Positions 1 through 8,212 of a stretch of DNA of 64,000 bases are shown in pieces; positions within the stretch are counted from its first letter, which is position 1; each line of letters opens with the position of its first letter. The stretch covers positions 3,216,001 through 3,280,000 of the forward strand of contig NZ_CP024123.1 of the NCBI RefSeq assembly GCF_002736105.1, read 5' to 3'. The notes under the pieces were generated by a model. That model was not told where the DNA came from. It saw nothing but the letters and a program-made list of their open reading frames with translations, and ran no database searches. This DNA is from Solibacillus sp. R5-41 (GTDB lineage Bacteria; Bacillota; Bacilli; Bacillales_A; Planococcaceae). The position numbers were made by a program, and so were the translations under genes.

Positions 1-35
1 TTTATTTGATTTAATTGTTCATTAATCGGTTCGAT
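1..35 (-). CDS. dnaI: Primosomal helicase loader DnaI, N-terminus only (partial)
   Basis: Only the first codons are in the window. After the dnaB stop the minus strand carries GTAGGTGA and then a reading frame IEPINEQLNQI that runs off the left edge. B. subtilis DnaI begins MEPIGRSL and follows dnaB, so the frame and position fit dnaI, the ATPase that loads replicative helicase with DnaB and DnaD. An in-frame TGA lies two codons upstream of the ATC codon, and no ATG, GTG or TTG is available in the frame here, so initiation would have to be at ATC (or the adjacent ATT). An alternative is that the real start lies further inside the gene, beyond the window. Confidence 0.6.
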   Translation of the reverse strand, partial: MEPINEQLNQI

Positions 36-45
36 TGGAATTCAC

Positions 46-1419
46 CTACTTTTGTTGTTCTAGTTTTTGTAAGATTTTCAAACGTTCTTTTTCAAAATCG
101 ACTGCGCTTGTGTCTTCTTGCTTCGGTTGTTCATTGCGCTTATAAAACCAATCTGGCACTTGCTCGTTACGTGTATTTTTACGAGATGTCGATGATTTTT
201 GATACGATTTATTTGGAGTCGTTGAAGGTTTTGGCGTAGCACTTTCTGTTTTCCATTGCGCATATTTATCACGTTCCTGGCGCGCTAAATCCATCGCTTC
301 TTTCGCCGTCTTTAAATGCTTTCGACTCCAATGATCGGCAATCTTTTCAACATAACTTCGAGGCAACTTCATATCCGTAGATAGCATGACATATTCAAGT
401 AATACATTTACAACACCAATTGGCATACTATAGGTTACGACTAAATCTTGCGCTAGTTGAATCGACGAAGGGAGCGGTTCCTTGCCTTTGTTAATATCCC
501 GTAAAACCTGAACGGGCGGTGTTGTTTCTAAGTATTGAAGCAATTCCTGCTCCTTCGATAAATTTTGTTGAACTGTTTCTTCCACTTGTTTACTTTGGAA
601 AGTCTTAGTAAACGTCGGCGCATCTTTTGATACAGATAGCTTATAGTAATCGGCAGCAGCTTTCTTCAACTTTTCCGTCGGCAGTTTCATTTGTTCATCT
701 AATGCTAAAATAACGACTTTTTGCATGTCAATCGGGGAAAGCTTATACAAAAAGGAAAGCTTTGCAATCATTTCCCGCGCTTCAATCGTCAATGCAGAAG
801 AAGGGACAAGCTGTTCAGATAATCCCGACTGTAATAATTGAAAATCAAATTGTTCATAATAAAACGGATAATCCTGTTGCTTCGGTGCTTCTTCTTCATT
901 AAAATCCGTTGGGACATTCGTATGCACAGGTTTGTACACATCTATAAACGTTCGGGTCACTTCATCAAATGCTTCTTTAATTGGTTGCGATATAAAACGT
1001 TGACGCAGTTTTCGATAAGCGCCTTCCCCAATTTTACTGAATAAAAACATCGACAGTAGCGGGTCTTTAAAAAAACTTTGGGCATCTAATGGACGCACAA
1101 GCTCATATACAAAATGACGACTAGTGCCTAAATCCTTTTTCCACGTACGTAATAAACCGATTGCTTCTAAAGCAATGCGTGCTTCAAACACTTTTGGTAG
1201 CGGCATCGATAACACATTCATTAAATAATAATGGTTCATCTCTTGTGGAACATAGCTTTCTGCCTCTGCCCATAACGTTAAATAAAGACTAATCGGTTCT
1301 GCCCCTGTTAATGGCTGGTAAAATAATGTGACAAGCTGGCGTTCATTTGTCGATAATGCATGAGGGAGCTTTATTTCAAAATGATCCGTGGGTTGTAATT
1401 CTTTCATCAATTGAACCAT
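46..1419 (-). CDS. dnaB: Replication initiation and membrane attachment protein DnaB (Bacillus type)
   Basis: A 457-residue protein of the Gram-positive DnaB/DnaD family. It acts with DnaD and DnaI to load the replicative helicase at oriC and at restarted forks. It is not the E. coli DnaB helicase. The C-terminal third carries the DnaB_2/DnaD-like helical domain (about residues 330-395) followed by a low-complexity Ser/Thr/Lys-rich tail. The start at 1419 (MVQLMKEL) is chosen because AGGGAGG lies 6 bases upstream; an ATG ten codons earlier would put that ribosome site inside the gene. Its ribosome site overlaps the nrdR stop, so nrdR-dnaB-dnaI are co-transcribed and translationally close. Confidence 0.93.
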   Translation of the reverse strand: MVQLMKELQPTDHFEIKLPHALSTNERQLVTLFYQPLTGAEPISLYLTLWAEAESYVPQEMNHYYLMNVLSMPLPKVFEARIALEAIGLLRTWKKDLGTSRHFVYELVRPLDAQSFFKDPLLSMFLFSKIGEGAYRKLRQRFISQPIKEAFDEVTRTFIDVYKPVHTNVPTDFNEEEAPKQQDYPFYYEQFDFQLLQSGLSEQLVPSSALTIEAREMIAKLSFLYKLSPIDMQKVVILALDEQMKLPTEKLKKAAADYYKLSVSKDAPTFTKTFQSKQVEETVQQNLSKEQELLQYLETTPPVQVLRDINKGKEPLPSSIQLAQDLVVTYSMPIGVVNVLLEYVMLSTDMKLPRSYVEKIADHWSRKHLKTAKEAMDLARQERDKYAQWKTESATPKPSTTPNKSYQKSSTSRKNTRNEQVPDWFYKRNEQPKQEDTSAVDFEKERLKILQKLEQQK

Positions 1420-1438
1420 TTTTGTTCCTCCCTCTGAA

Positions 1439-1906
1439 TTATTTGTCATGCGATTGACGGGTCATAATATCTTTTAGTTCTTCAATAAATACAGTAATGT
1501 CTTTAAACTGACGATAAACCGATGCAAATCGAACATAAGCAACCTCATCAATTTTCGCTAATCGATCCATGACCATTTCACCAACATCTTCCGAGCGTAC
1601 TTCGGCATTTCCTACACGACGCAACTCTTTTTCAATGTCCATCACAAGCTCTTCTAAATGGTCTAGCGGTACCGGACGTTTTTCACACGCACGAATAAGT
1701 CCACGCAAAACCTTTTCGCGAGTAAATTCCTCTCGTGAACCTTCTTTTTTCACAACAATTAATGGTGTTTCTTCTATTTTTTCAAACGTTGTAAATCGAA
1801 AGCTACATGATTCGCATTCACGACGTCTACGAATTTCTTTATTATCATCAACAGGTCTAGAGTCTACAACACGAGTTCCGTTGTATTGACAAGTTGGACA
1901 TCTCAT
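1439..1906 (-). CDS. nrdR: Ribonucleotide reductase transcriptional repressor NrdR
   Basis: A 155-residue NrdR, the normal length. The N-terminus has the zinc ribbon ([17 protein letters not shown] with CxxC, then CESC around residue 31-34) and the remainder is the ATP-cone domain (from about residue 49, [16 protein letters not shown]). The family senses dATP/ATP and represses ribonucleotide reductase operons through NrdR boxes. It is first in an operon with dnaB and dnaI, the Bacillales arrangement. The start has AGGAGAATGAACT just upstream. Confidence 0.97.
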   Translation of the reverse strand: MRCPTCQYNGTRVVDSRPVDDNKEIRRRRECESCSFRFTTFEKIEETPLIVVKKEGSREEFTREKVLRGLIRACEKRPVPLDHLEELVMDIEKELRRVGNAEVRSEDVGEMVMDRLAKIDEVAYVRFASVYRQFKDITVFIEELKDIMTRQSHDK

Positions 1907-1939
1907 AGTTCATTCTCCTGATTCTTAAGTCATAATCGT

Positions 1940-1948
1940 ATTATAACA
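1940..1948 (-). promoter_or_regulatory. Extended -10 promoter of nrdR-dnaB-dnaI
   Basis: The minus strand reads TGTTATAAT, a consensus extended -10 element, about 34 bases upstream of the nrdR start. No good -35 is visible, which is usual with an extended -10. The position gives a short leader with the nrdR ribosome site. Confidence 0.5.
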
Positions 1949-2031
1949 AAAATAACGCGCATGAAATAGTCATTCCTGCGCGCGCATCGTTTCCGAAAAT
2001 TATACAGCTTATTAATATGTATGTACAATAT

Positions 2032-2070
2032 AAAAAACCTTTGCGAGAAAATTGGAATTTTCCGCAAAGG
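2032..2070 (-). terminator. Rho-independent terminator of gapB
   Basis: On the minus strand a near-perfect hairpin with arms CCTTTGCGGAAAATT and AATTTTCTCGCAAAGG is followed by TTTTTTA. It begins about 16 bases after the gapB stop. Confidence 0.85.
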
Positions 2071-2085
2071 ATTTCTTTCTTGAAA

Positions 2086-3105
2086 TTAGGCGTTTACTGT
2101 TGCTAATTCTTTTGCAATTTTCACCGTTAAGTCTACAACGCGTGCAGAATAACCCCACTCATTGTCATACCAAGCTAAAACTTTTACTTTACGGTCACCT
2201 AAAACGATTGTAGTTAAACCGTCAACTGTAGAAGAGAAAGTCGTTGTGTTGAAGTCAGAAGATACAAGTGGCTCCATTGTGAAGTTTAAAATACCTTTCA
2301 TTTTACCTTCAGCAGCCGCTTTGAATGCACCATTTACTTCTTCCACTGTCACGTCTTTTTCTAAGTCTACAACTAAGTCTACTAAAGAAACATTTGGTGT
2401 AGGTACACGTAATGCCATACCATGAATTTTGCCATCTAACTCTGGTAACACTAAACGCAATGCTTTTGCTGCACCAGTTGAAGTTGGAATAATTGATGAT
2501 GCACAGTTACGCGCACGACGTAAATCTTTATGTGGGTTGTCAATGTTGTTTTGGTCATTTGTATACGCATGAACTGTTGTCATTAAACCGTTTACAATAC
2601 CAAACTCATCATTTAATACTTTCGCTACTGGAGCTAAGCAGTTTGTTGTACAAGATGCATTTGAAATAACATCATGTTTTGATAAATCTAATTTCTCATC
2701 GTTAACACCTAGAACAACCGTGATATCTTCATTTTTACCTGGAGCAGTTAAAATAACTTTTTTAGCACCAGCTTCTAAATGCATCGCCGCTTTGTCACGG
2801 TCATTAAATTTACCAGTCGCTTCAATAACGATATCTACGCCCATTTCAGTCCAAGGTAATTTTAACGGATCACGTTCGCTCACTAATACAACACGTTTAC
2901 CGTTTACAATTAAAGCGCCTTCTTCTGCTTCAACTGTTCCAGGAAAAGTACCATGATTTGTGTCATACTTAATTAAATGTGCTAACGTTTCAGCTGGGTA
3001 GCTAGCATTAACTGCAACGATATTTACATCACCTTGCATCATCGCTTGTCTGAAAACCATACGACCGATACGGCCAAATCCATTGATTGCAATAGAAACT
3101 GTCAT
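2086..3105 (-). CDS. gapB: Glyceraldehyde-3-phosphate dehydrogenase, GapB type
   Basis: A 339-residue phosphorylating GAPDH. The Rossmann motif NGFGRIGR is at residues 8-15, the catalytic ASCTTNCLAP motif follows near residue 150, and NEWGYSARV is near the C-terminus. The residue that in NAD-specific GapA is Asp (NDL) is replaced here by Ala (VNASYP), as in B. subtilis GapB, the NADP-preferring gluconeogenic enzyme. Position beside coaE/mutM/polA and nrdR/dnaB is also that of gapB. I infer a gluconeogenic role. It has its own promoter and terminator and is monocistronic here; the speD gene that follows gapB in B. subtilis is absent. Confidence 0.93.
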   Translation of the reverse strand: MTVSIAINGFGRIGRMVFRQAMMQGDVNIVAVNASYPAETLAHLIKYDTNHGTFPGTVEAEEGALIVNGKRVVLVSERDPLKLPWTEMGVDIVIEATGKFNDRDKAAMHLEAGAKKVILTAPGKNEDITVVLGVNDEKLDLSKHDVISNASCTTNCLAPVAKVLNDEFGIVNGLMTTVHAYTNDQNNIDNPHKDLRRARNCASSIIPTSTGAAKALRLVLPELDGKIHGMALRVPTPNVSLVDLVVDLEKDVTVEEVNGAFKAAAEGKMKGILNFTMEPLVSSDFNTTTFSSTVDGLTTIVLGDRKVKVLAWYDNEWGYSARVVDLTVKIAKELATVNA

Positions 3106-3160
3106 ATTATATAAATCCTCCTAAAAGTACGATTAATTCTAATTGTTTTATCCGCTCATT

Positions 3161-3188
3161 AGTATAACACATTTTTCTAAATAGTGAA
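3161..3188 (-). promoter_or_regulatory. Putative promoter of gapB
   Basis: The minus strand has TTCACT, 16 bases, TATACT, ending about 55 bases before the gapB start. Four and five matches respectively to the SigA consensus. The gapB ribosome site AGGAGG lies downstream. No CcpN site was recognised by eye. Confidence 0.45.
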
Positions 3189-3261
3189 CATATTTAATCC
3201 ATAATAATAAAGTTGTTATTTTCTGAAAACGCTCCATTATTATAAATTAGACTAAATAATC

Positions 3262-3490
3262 CCTCTTTTAAAAGGGGGAGTTGATTTCCATTCCGGTACG
3301 GACGCTTTCCGCGGGCGCGGCTCCAACTAACTTGTTTCGAGATGTATCTCGAAGCAAGTGGATTTTCAGGCCAACACGATGTTGGTCACGAAGGCGTTGT
3401 CACAGGAAGTGACGGTTTTAGCCTTCGTTCCTAAGCTGCTGTTCCCGCAGGAGTCGCCTTCCCTTCATTATTAGAATCCATAATAGAAAA
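3262..3490. repeat. Dispersed intergenic repeat R1, copy A
   Basis: About 230 non-coding bases filling the gap between gapB and coaE. One end reads GGGGGAGTTGATTTCCATTC followed by CGGTACGGACGCTTTCC; the other reads, on the minus strand, TTCTATTATGGATTCTAATA. Internal inverted repeats include CCAACA/TGTTGG, GTCAC/GTGAC and GAAGGC/GCCTTC, so the RNA would be highly folded. Both ends recur in copy B (7921-8180) and partly in copy C (38868-38983). The core GGCGACTCCTGCGGGAACAG type of sequence is a dispersed non-coding repeat I know from Bacillaceae genomes. No gene was found in this 490-base gap. Confidence 0.75.
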
Positions 3491-3610
3491 ATTACCTCAA
3501 AAGGATAGAATCTTTTGTTTGACTTATATATGCCTAACTCTACCTTGTTTTACCCAACACAAATAGAATGCATCGTTGAACAAAAACGATGCATTCTTCA
3601 TTCCAAAACG

Positions 3611-4222
3611 TTATTCGCTTACAGCAAGTTTAATGACCTGCCACCGCTTCAAAATTTGTTCTAATTGATCGGCAGTCTCTTCCAGCGTGCCATTATTAAA
3701 AATGACGGCATCTGCTAATGCTTCTTTTTCAGCACCAGGGATTTGTGTCGTAATACGGGCACGCGCTTCTTCCATCGAAAAGCCATTTCGCTCCATCAGG
3801 CGTTTGAGCTGGTTCTCCTCTGAAACGGTGACGACCAAAATCTTCTCAACAAAATGCTGAAGCTTACTTTCGAATAATAATGGAATATCCATAATGACGG
3901 TTTTTTCACCCTTCGCCAAATGCTCATCCCGTTGACGAAGCATTTCTGCACGAATTGCTGGATGGATAATTCCATTAAGCACCTCGCGCTTTTCTTCATT
4001 ATGAAAAATAATTGCTCCCACTTTTGCACGATCCATCGTCCCATCCGCTGCAATGACCTCTGGACCGAATGCCTCGGCAATTTTCTGCAATGTGCTAGTT
4101 CCTGGCTTCACTACTTGACGAGCTACCATATCAGCATCGACAATTGGTATTTTATACGCTGCTAGCATTTTTGCGACCGTGCTCTTTCCACTTGCAATAC
4201 TTCCGGTTAAACCAATAATCAT
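3611..4222 (-). CDS. coaE: Dephospho-CoA kinase
   Basis: A 203-residue CoaE that phosphorylates dephospho-CoA, the last step of CoA synthesis. P-loop GLTGSIASGKST at residues 4-15, DADMVARQVV (substrate region) near residue 33, and MDIPLLFE near residue 110. I take the start at 4222 (MIIGLTG) because AGAGGTG is 7 bases upstream; the longer frame would add 28 residues with no family match that overlap the mutM end. It is 13 bases downstream of mutM and in the polA-mutM-coaE operon. The ytaF gene usually between mutM and coaE in B. subtilis is missing. Confidence 0.95.
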   Translation of the reverse strand: MIIGLTGSIASGKSTVAKMLAAYKIPIVDADMVARQVVKPGTSTLQKIAEAFGPEVIAADGTMDRAKVGAIIFHNEEKREVLNGIIHPAIRAEMLRQRDEHLAKGEKTVIMDIPLLFESKLQHFVEKILVVTVSEENQLKRLMERNGFSMEEARARITTQIPGAEKEALADAVIFNNGTLEETADQLEQILKRWQVIKLAVSE

Positions 4223-4235
4223 ACGCTTACACCTC

Positions 4236-5108
4236 TTATTTTTGACAATATGGGCAATAGACAGATGTTCTTCCGCCAATAACCATCGACTTTGTTTCTG
4301 TACCACAGGCTAAACATTCTTTCTTGCCGTACATTTTCAGTCGATGTTGCATCGTTCCCGCCCCGCCATTAATACTCCGATAATCTGAAATGGTTGAGCC
4401 ACCTGAATCGATACTTTCTTGAAGCACATCACAAATAACTTGAAACAATGCTTCTTTTCTTGCATGACTTATGCGACTTGTTTTCCGCCCAGGATGAATA
4501 CCCATTTTAAAAAGTGCCTCAGTCGCGTATATATTTCCACAACCGGAAATCACCTGGCCATCCATAATGACTTCTTTAATTGGCTTATTTGCATATTTTT
4601 GCTTTTCGCTTTGCGCCATAAAGTACGCACAAGCCTCTTCATCAAACGGCTCTGGTGCCATTTTCAGTAGTGGTGGATGATCCGCGATTTCCTTCAAAAA
4701 ACGTAATTCCCCAAAACGGCGAATATCAGAATACACTAACAGCTCACCTGTCGTTAACGTAAAAACAGCATGGATATGCTTGCGGAATTTTTCCTCTGTA
4801 ATTTCCTGTTCATCATTTACGACAAACCACGCGCCACTCATACCTAAATGATTCACTAAAACAAAGGTTTCCCCTTCATTTTCAAGCATGAAAAAAATAT
4901 ATTTTGAACGTCTTTTTATTTCTAGAATCGTCCAATTTTGAAGCTGTTGTTCAAATAATTGTGGCGCCATATTTTTAACGATAGCTTGTTTGCCAGCCTC
5001 GTTGGAAGCAAAAATAACGCTGGATAATGTTACTTTTTCAATCGTTTTCCCTTCCACAATCGGCTTTAAATCGCGGACAACTCCTTCTACTTCTGGTAAT
5101 TCCGGCAT
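4236..5108 (-). CDS. mutM: Formamidopyrimidine-DNA glycosylase (Fpg)
   Basis: A 290-residue Fpg/MutM, a bifunctional glycosylase/AP lyase for 8-oxoguanine. Mature N-terminus would be Pro2-Glu3 in MPELPEVE, the catalytic pair. The conserved SGCGNIYATEALF helix-two-turn-helix segment is near residue 170-180 and the C-terminal zinc finger has CLAC...CPYC. Twelve bases separate it from the polA stop, so it belongs to the polA-mutM-coaE operon of DNA repair functions. Confidence 0.97.
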   Translation of the reverse strand: MPELPEVEGVVRDLKPIVEGKTIEKVTLSSVIFASNEAGKQAIVKNMAPQLFEQQLQNWTILEIKRRSKYIFFMLENEGETFVLVNHLGMSGAWFVVNDEQEITEEKFRKHIHAVFTLTTGELLVYSDIRRFGELRFLKEIADHPPLLKMAPEPFDEEACAYFMAQSEKQKYANKPIKEVIMDGQVISGCGNIYATEALFKMGIHPGRKTSRISHARKEALFQVICDVLQESIDSGGSTISDYRSINGGAGTMQHRLKMYGKKECLACGTETKSMVIGGRTSVYCPYCQK

Positions 5109-5120
5109 GATGAAAACTCC

Positions 5121-7748
5121 TTACTTCGCGTCGTACCACGTGTCGCCATATGAAAAGTCTACCTTCAATGGCACTAATAATTGAATCGCGTTCTCCATCA
5201 CTTCAGGTACGATACGTTCTAAAATTTCGATTTCTTCTTTTGGTGCTTCAAAAATTAACTCATCATGTACTTGTAGCAATAATTTTGCCTGCAAGCCCTC
5301 TTGCTGCAAACGTGCATCCATATCAAGCATTGCCTTTTTAATAATATCCGCTGCACTACCCTGAATTGGTGTATTCATCGCCGTGCGCTCTGCAAAGCTA
5401 CGCAAATTGAAATTCGAGCTCGTAATATCCGGTAAATAACGACGACGGTTTAATATCGTTGCCACAAACCCTTGTTTCTTCGCCTCGACAACAATCGAAT
5501 CCATATAATTTTGTACACCCGGGAAGCTTGCTAAATAGTTTTCGATAAATGTTGCTGCTTCTTTACGTGTTATGTCTAAGCTTTGTGATAAACCGTAGTC
5601 ACTAATGCCATAAACGATCCCAAAGTTTACCGCCTTCGCTGTTCGGCGCATATTGCTCGTCACTTCATCCGGTTGGACATCAAAAACATCCATCGCTGTT
5701 CTCGTATGAATATCCATCCCTTGTGTAAACGCCTCTACTAAGGCAGGGTCCTCACACATATGCGCTAGTACACGTAATTCAATTTGAGAATAGTCCGCCG
5801 CAAATAAAATCCAATCTTTTTTAGATGGTATAAATGCTTGTCTAATTTTTCGCCCTTCCTCTAAACGAATCGGGATGTTTTGTAAATTTGGATCTGTTGA
5901 ACTTAAGCGACCTGTTGCAGTTAACGCTTGTTGGAAACGTGTATGCACTTTTGAATCTTCGTGATGAATTTCTTTCGTTAATCCTTCAATATACGTCGAT
6001 TGCAGTTTCGCCAATGTTCGATACGTTAAAATATGTTTCACAATTTCATGTTCTGATTGAAGCTTTTCTAACACATCCGCTGCAGTAGAATAGCCTGTTT
6101 TTGTTTTTTTAATAACTGGCAAACCGAGCTTATCAAATAAAATGACACCTAATTGCTTTGGTGAGTTAATATTAAACTTCTCTCCTGCCGAGTCGTAAAT
6201 CGTTGCCTCTATAACATCGAGTTTTTGCTTTAAGTCATTACCCATTTGCTGTAAAGTATCTGCATTTACTGTAATGCCCTCGCTCTCCATCTTCCCTAAA
6301 ATATGCGCAAGAGGAAGCTCTAACTCGTTATATAATTTAAATTGTTCGTTCGCTTTTAATTTTTCCTCTAAAACCGGATGAAGTTTCCAAATCGCCATTG
6401 CTTTTCGACTCACATGCTCCGCTAATACATCAGCTGCTGGTACTGCCCATTTGGCACCTTTTCCATAAACAGATTCATTGGACTTAACATTTTGATAACC
6501 AAATTCCTTTGCATGTGTAGCCACATCATCACCAGAAGTGGACGGTTTCATAATGTAAGAGGCTAATAATAAATCAAATTCCACACCTTTTAATTCAATA
6601 CCTAAACGGTGAAGCATCGCCTGTGTAGCTTTACTATCTGTTACATATTTTTTCTTCGTTGCATCCTCTAGCCATGTTTTTAATGCGCTATTTTCTACTA
6701 CGTTATTTATGGATGTAAAAATTGTGTGAATACCATCTGTTAATGCTAACCCGAGCGCCTCGCAACTATGATAATGCTCATTTTCAAGCTCTAAATGCAT
6801 CGCCATCGTATTTTGAAGCATGTCTTCTGTTACAAGTTCTACTATTGAAAACTGCAGCTCATCTTGCTCAATTTCCTCACTTTCAAAATCACTTTTTTCA
6901 ATTAGAGATTTAAAGCCAAGCTCCTGCCATACTTCAAGCAATTGCTCTTCATTAGGGCCTGCATAAGCTAACTCATTTAACGACACTTCAATCGGGGCTT
7001 CCGTATGAATTGTGACTAATTTTTTCGATAAATGGGCAAGCTCCTCATTTTCAATAAGCTTTTCCTTCATTTTAGATGCCTTCATCGAATCAATCGCCTC
7101 ATAAAGTGCTTCAATCGTACCGTGCTCTTTTAATAGCTTAATCGCGGTCTTTTCACCAACACCTGGCACACCCGGAATATTATCGGATTGGTCACCCATT
7201 AAGCCTTTCATATCAATAATTTGCTCAGGCGTTAAGCCGTATTTTTCATCAATATAAGCAGGTGTATATTTTTCTATATCCGTGATTCCTTTACGTGTAA
7301 TATAAACCGTTACCTCGCTCGAAGCTAATTGCGTTAAATCTTTATCACCCGAAACAATAATGACTTCTGTTCCTAGTGCCGCCGCTTGCTTTGCTAAAGT
7401 ACCGATAATATCATCCGCTTCATACATGGCAAGCTCGTAGCGTTTTATTTGATACGCATCAACCAACTTACGAATGTACGGAAATTGCTCTGATAATTCA
7501 GAAGGTGTTTTTTGACGACCACCTTTGTATTCTCCATATGATTCATGGCGGAATGTCGTTTTCCCCGCATCAAACGCCACAAGCATTTGGGTTGGATTTT
7601 CCTCACCAATAATTTTTTGTAGCATCGTCGTAAAGCCGTATGTTGCATTTGTATGAATCCCACTATCATTTGTCAACGGTGGTAAAGCAAAAAACGCACG
7701 ATACGCTAAACTATTGCCATCTAATAAAAGTAATTTTTCTTTCGTCAT
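5121..7748 (-). CDS. polA: DNA polymerase I
   Basis: An 875-residue Pol I used in Okazaki fragment processing and repair. The N-terminal 5'-3' exonuclease (about residues 1-290) has LLLDGNSLAYRAFFA and the YEADDIIGTLA aspartates. The middle 3'-5' exonuclease-like domain lacks the usual acidic metal ligands, as in other Bacillus Pol I proteins, so proofreading is unlikely. The polymerase domain has DYSQIELRVLAH (motif A), RRTAKAVNFGIVYG (motif B) and QVHDELIFE (motif C). The start at 7748 has GGAGG 8 bases upstream; an ATG five codons earlier lies too close to that site. Confidence 0.97.
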   Translation of the reverse strand: MTKEKLLLLDGNSLAYRAFFALPPLTNDSGIHTNATYGFTTMLQKIIGEENPTQMLVAFDAGKTTFRHESYGEYKGGRQKTPSELSEQFPYIRKLVDAYQIKRYELAMYEADDIIGTLAKQAAALGTEVIIVSGDKDLTQLASSEVTVYITRKGITDIEKYTPAYIDEKYGLTPEQIIDMKGLMGDQSDNIPGVPGVGEKTAIKLLKEHGTIEALYEAIDSMKASKMKEKLIENEELAHLSKKLVTIHTEAPIEVSLNELAYAGPNEEQLLEVWQELGFKSLIEKSDFESEEIEQDELQFSIVELVTEDMLQNTMAMHLELENEHYHSCEALGLALTDGIHTIFTSINNVVENSALKTWLEDATKKKYVTDSKATQAMLHRLGIELKGVEFDLLLASYIMKPSTSGDDVATHAKEFGYQNVKSNESVYGKGAKWAVPAADVLAEHVSRKAMAIWKLHPVLEEKLKANEQFKLYNELELPLAHILGKMESEGITVNADTLQQMGNDLKQKLDVIEATIYDSAGEKFNINSPKQLGVILFDKLGLPVIKKTKTGYSTAADVLEKLQSEHEIVKHILTYRTLAKLQSTYIEGLTKEIHHEDSKVHTRFQQALTATGRLSSTDPNLQNIPIRLEEGRKIRQAFIPSKKDWILFAADYSQIELRVLAHMCEDPALVEAFTQGMDIHTRTAMDVFDVQPDEVTSNMRRTAKAVNFGIVYGISDYGLSQSLDITRKEAATFIENYLASFPGVQNYMDSIVVEAKKQGFVATILNRRRYLPDITSSNFNLRSFAERTAMNTPIQGSAADIIKKAMLDMDARLQQEGLQAKLLLQVHDELIFEAPKEEIEILERIVPEVMENAIQLLVPLKVDFSYGDTWYDAK

Positions 7749-7865
7749 GCTGTGTTCCTCCAATTTATTAATTTCGCCTCGGTTAACTCTATTTCAGTTT
7801 TTGATTTACGATTGTATGTTCTCCTTCTACTTTAGCTATTATTAAAGAAAAATGCCAATATAAAA

Positions 7866-7901
7866 ACAAAAAAATGACAACTCTTTGAAATGAGCTGCCA
7901 T
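7866..7901 (-). terminator. Terminator upstream of polA
   Basis: On the minus strand ATGGCAGCTC, an 8-base loop, GAGTTGTCAT and seven T. In RNA the stem is fully paired with two G-U pairs. It lies about 310 bases past the last gene of the accessory cluster and 120 bases before polA, so it should insulate polA from read-through. Confidence 0.75.
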
Positions 7902-7920
7902 CTTAATTTAAATTTATAAG

Positions 7921-8180
7921 TTTTCTATTAGGGATTCTAATAAAGTGTGTGCTGATTTGGCTGGCTAAACACATGAGCCACACAACTTTGAGCTTTGTGC
8001 TTTGTGCTTTGTGCAAGGCCAGCCTTTATAAAGGTTCCGCTTCCGAATATTTCCACATTTAGTGTGCCGCTACCGTGGGAGGCGGCGTAATCCTAAATTG
8101 ACTTTCATCTCATGGAAAAATTCATTGCCCGTGGAAAGCGTCCGTACCGTAATGGAAATCAACTCTTCCCCCTTTAATCG
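7921..8180. repeat. Dispersed intergenic repeat R1, copy B
   Basis: About 260 non-coding bases in the 460-base gap between polA and the accessory cluster, in inverted orientation to copy A. The left end TTTCTATTAGGGATTCTAAT matches copies A and C. The right end, read on the minus strand, is GTTGATTTCCATTACGGTAC followed by GGACGCTTTCCACGGGC, almost the same as copy A. It has an internal tandem of three CTTTGTG units at 7993-8013. The block CTACCGTGGGAGGCGGCG is shared with copy C. Confidence 0.75.
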
Positions 8181-8212
8181 TGGCCCTTAAAAGATGTTTT
8201 CTATAGTTCAAT

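Noticed and set aside
3140-3160. Lac-operator-like GAGCGGATAA in the gapB leader
   Set aside because: Only a half-site with no inverted partner; taken as chance.
7993-8013. CTTTGTG tandem as a possible CRISPR or phase-variation repeat
   Set aside because: Only three 7-base units inside a non-coding repeat, with no spacers and no gene frame affected.
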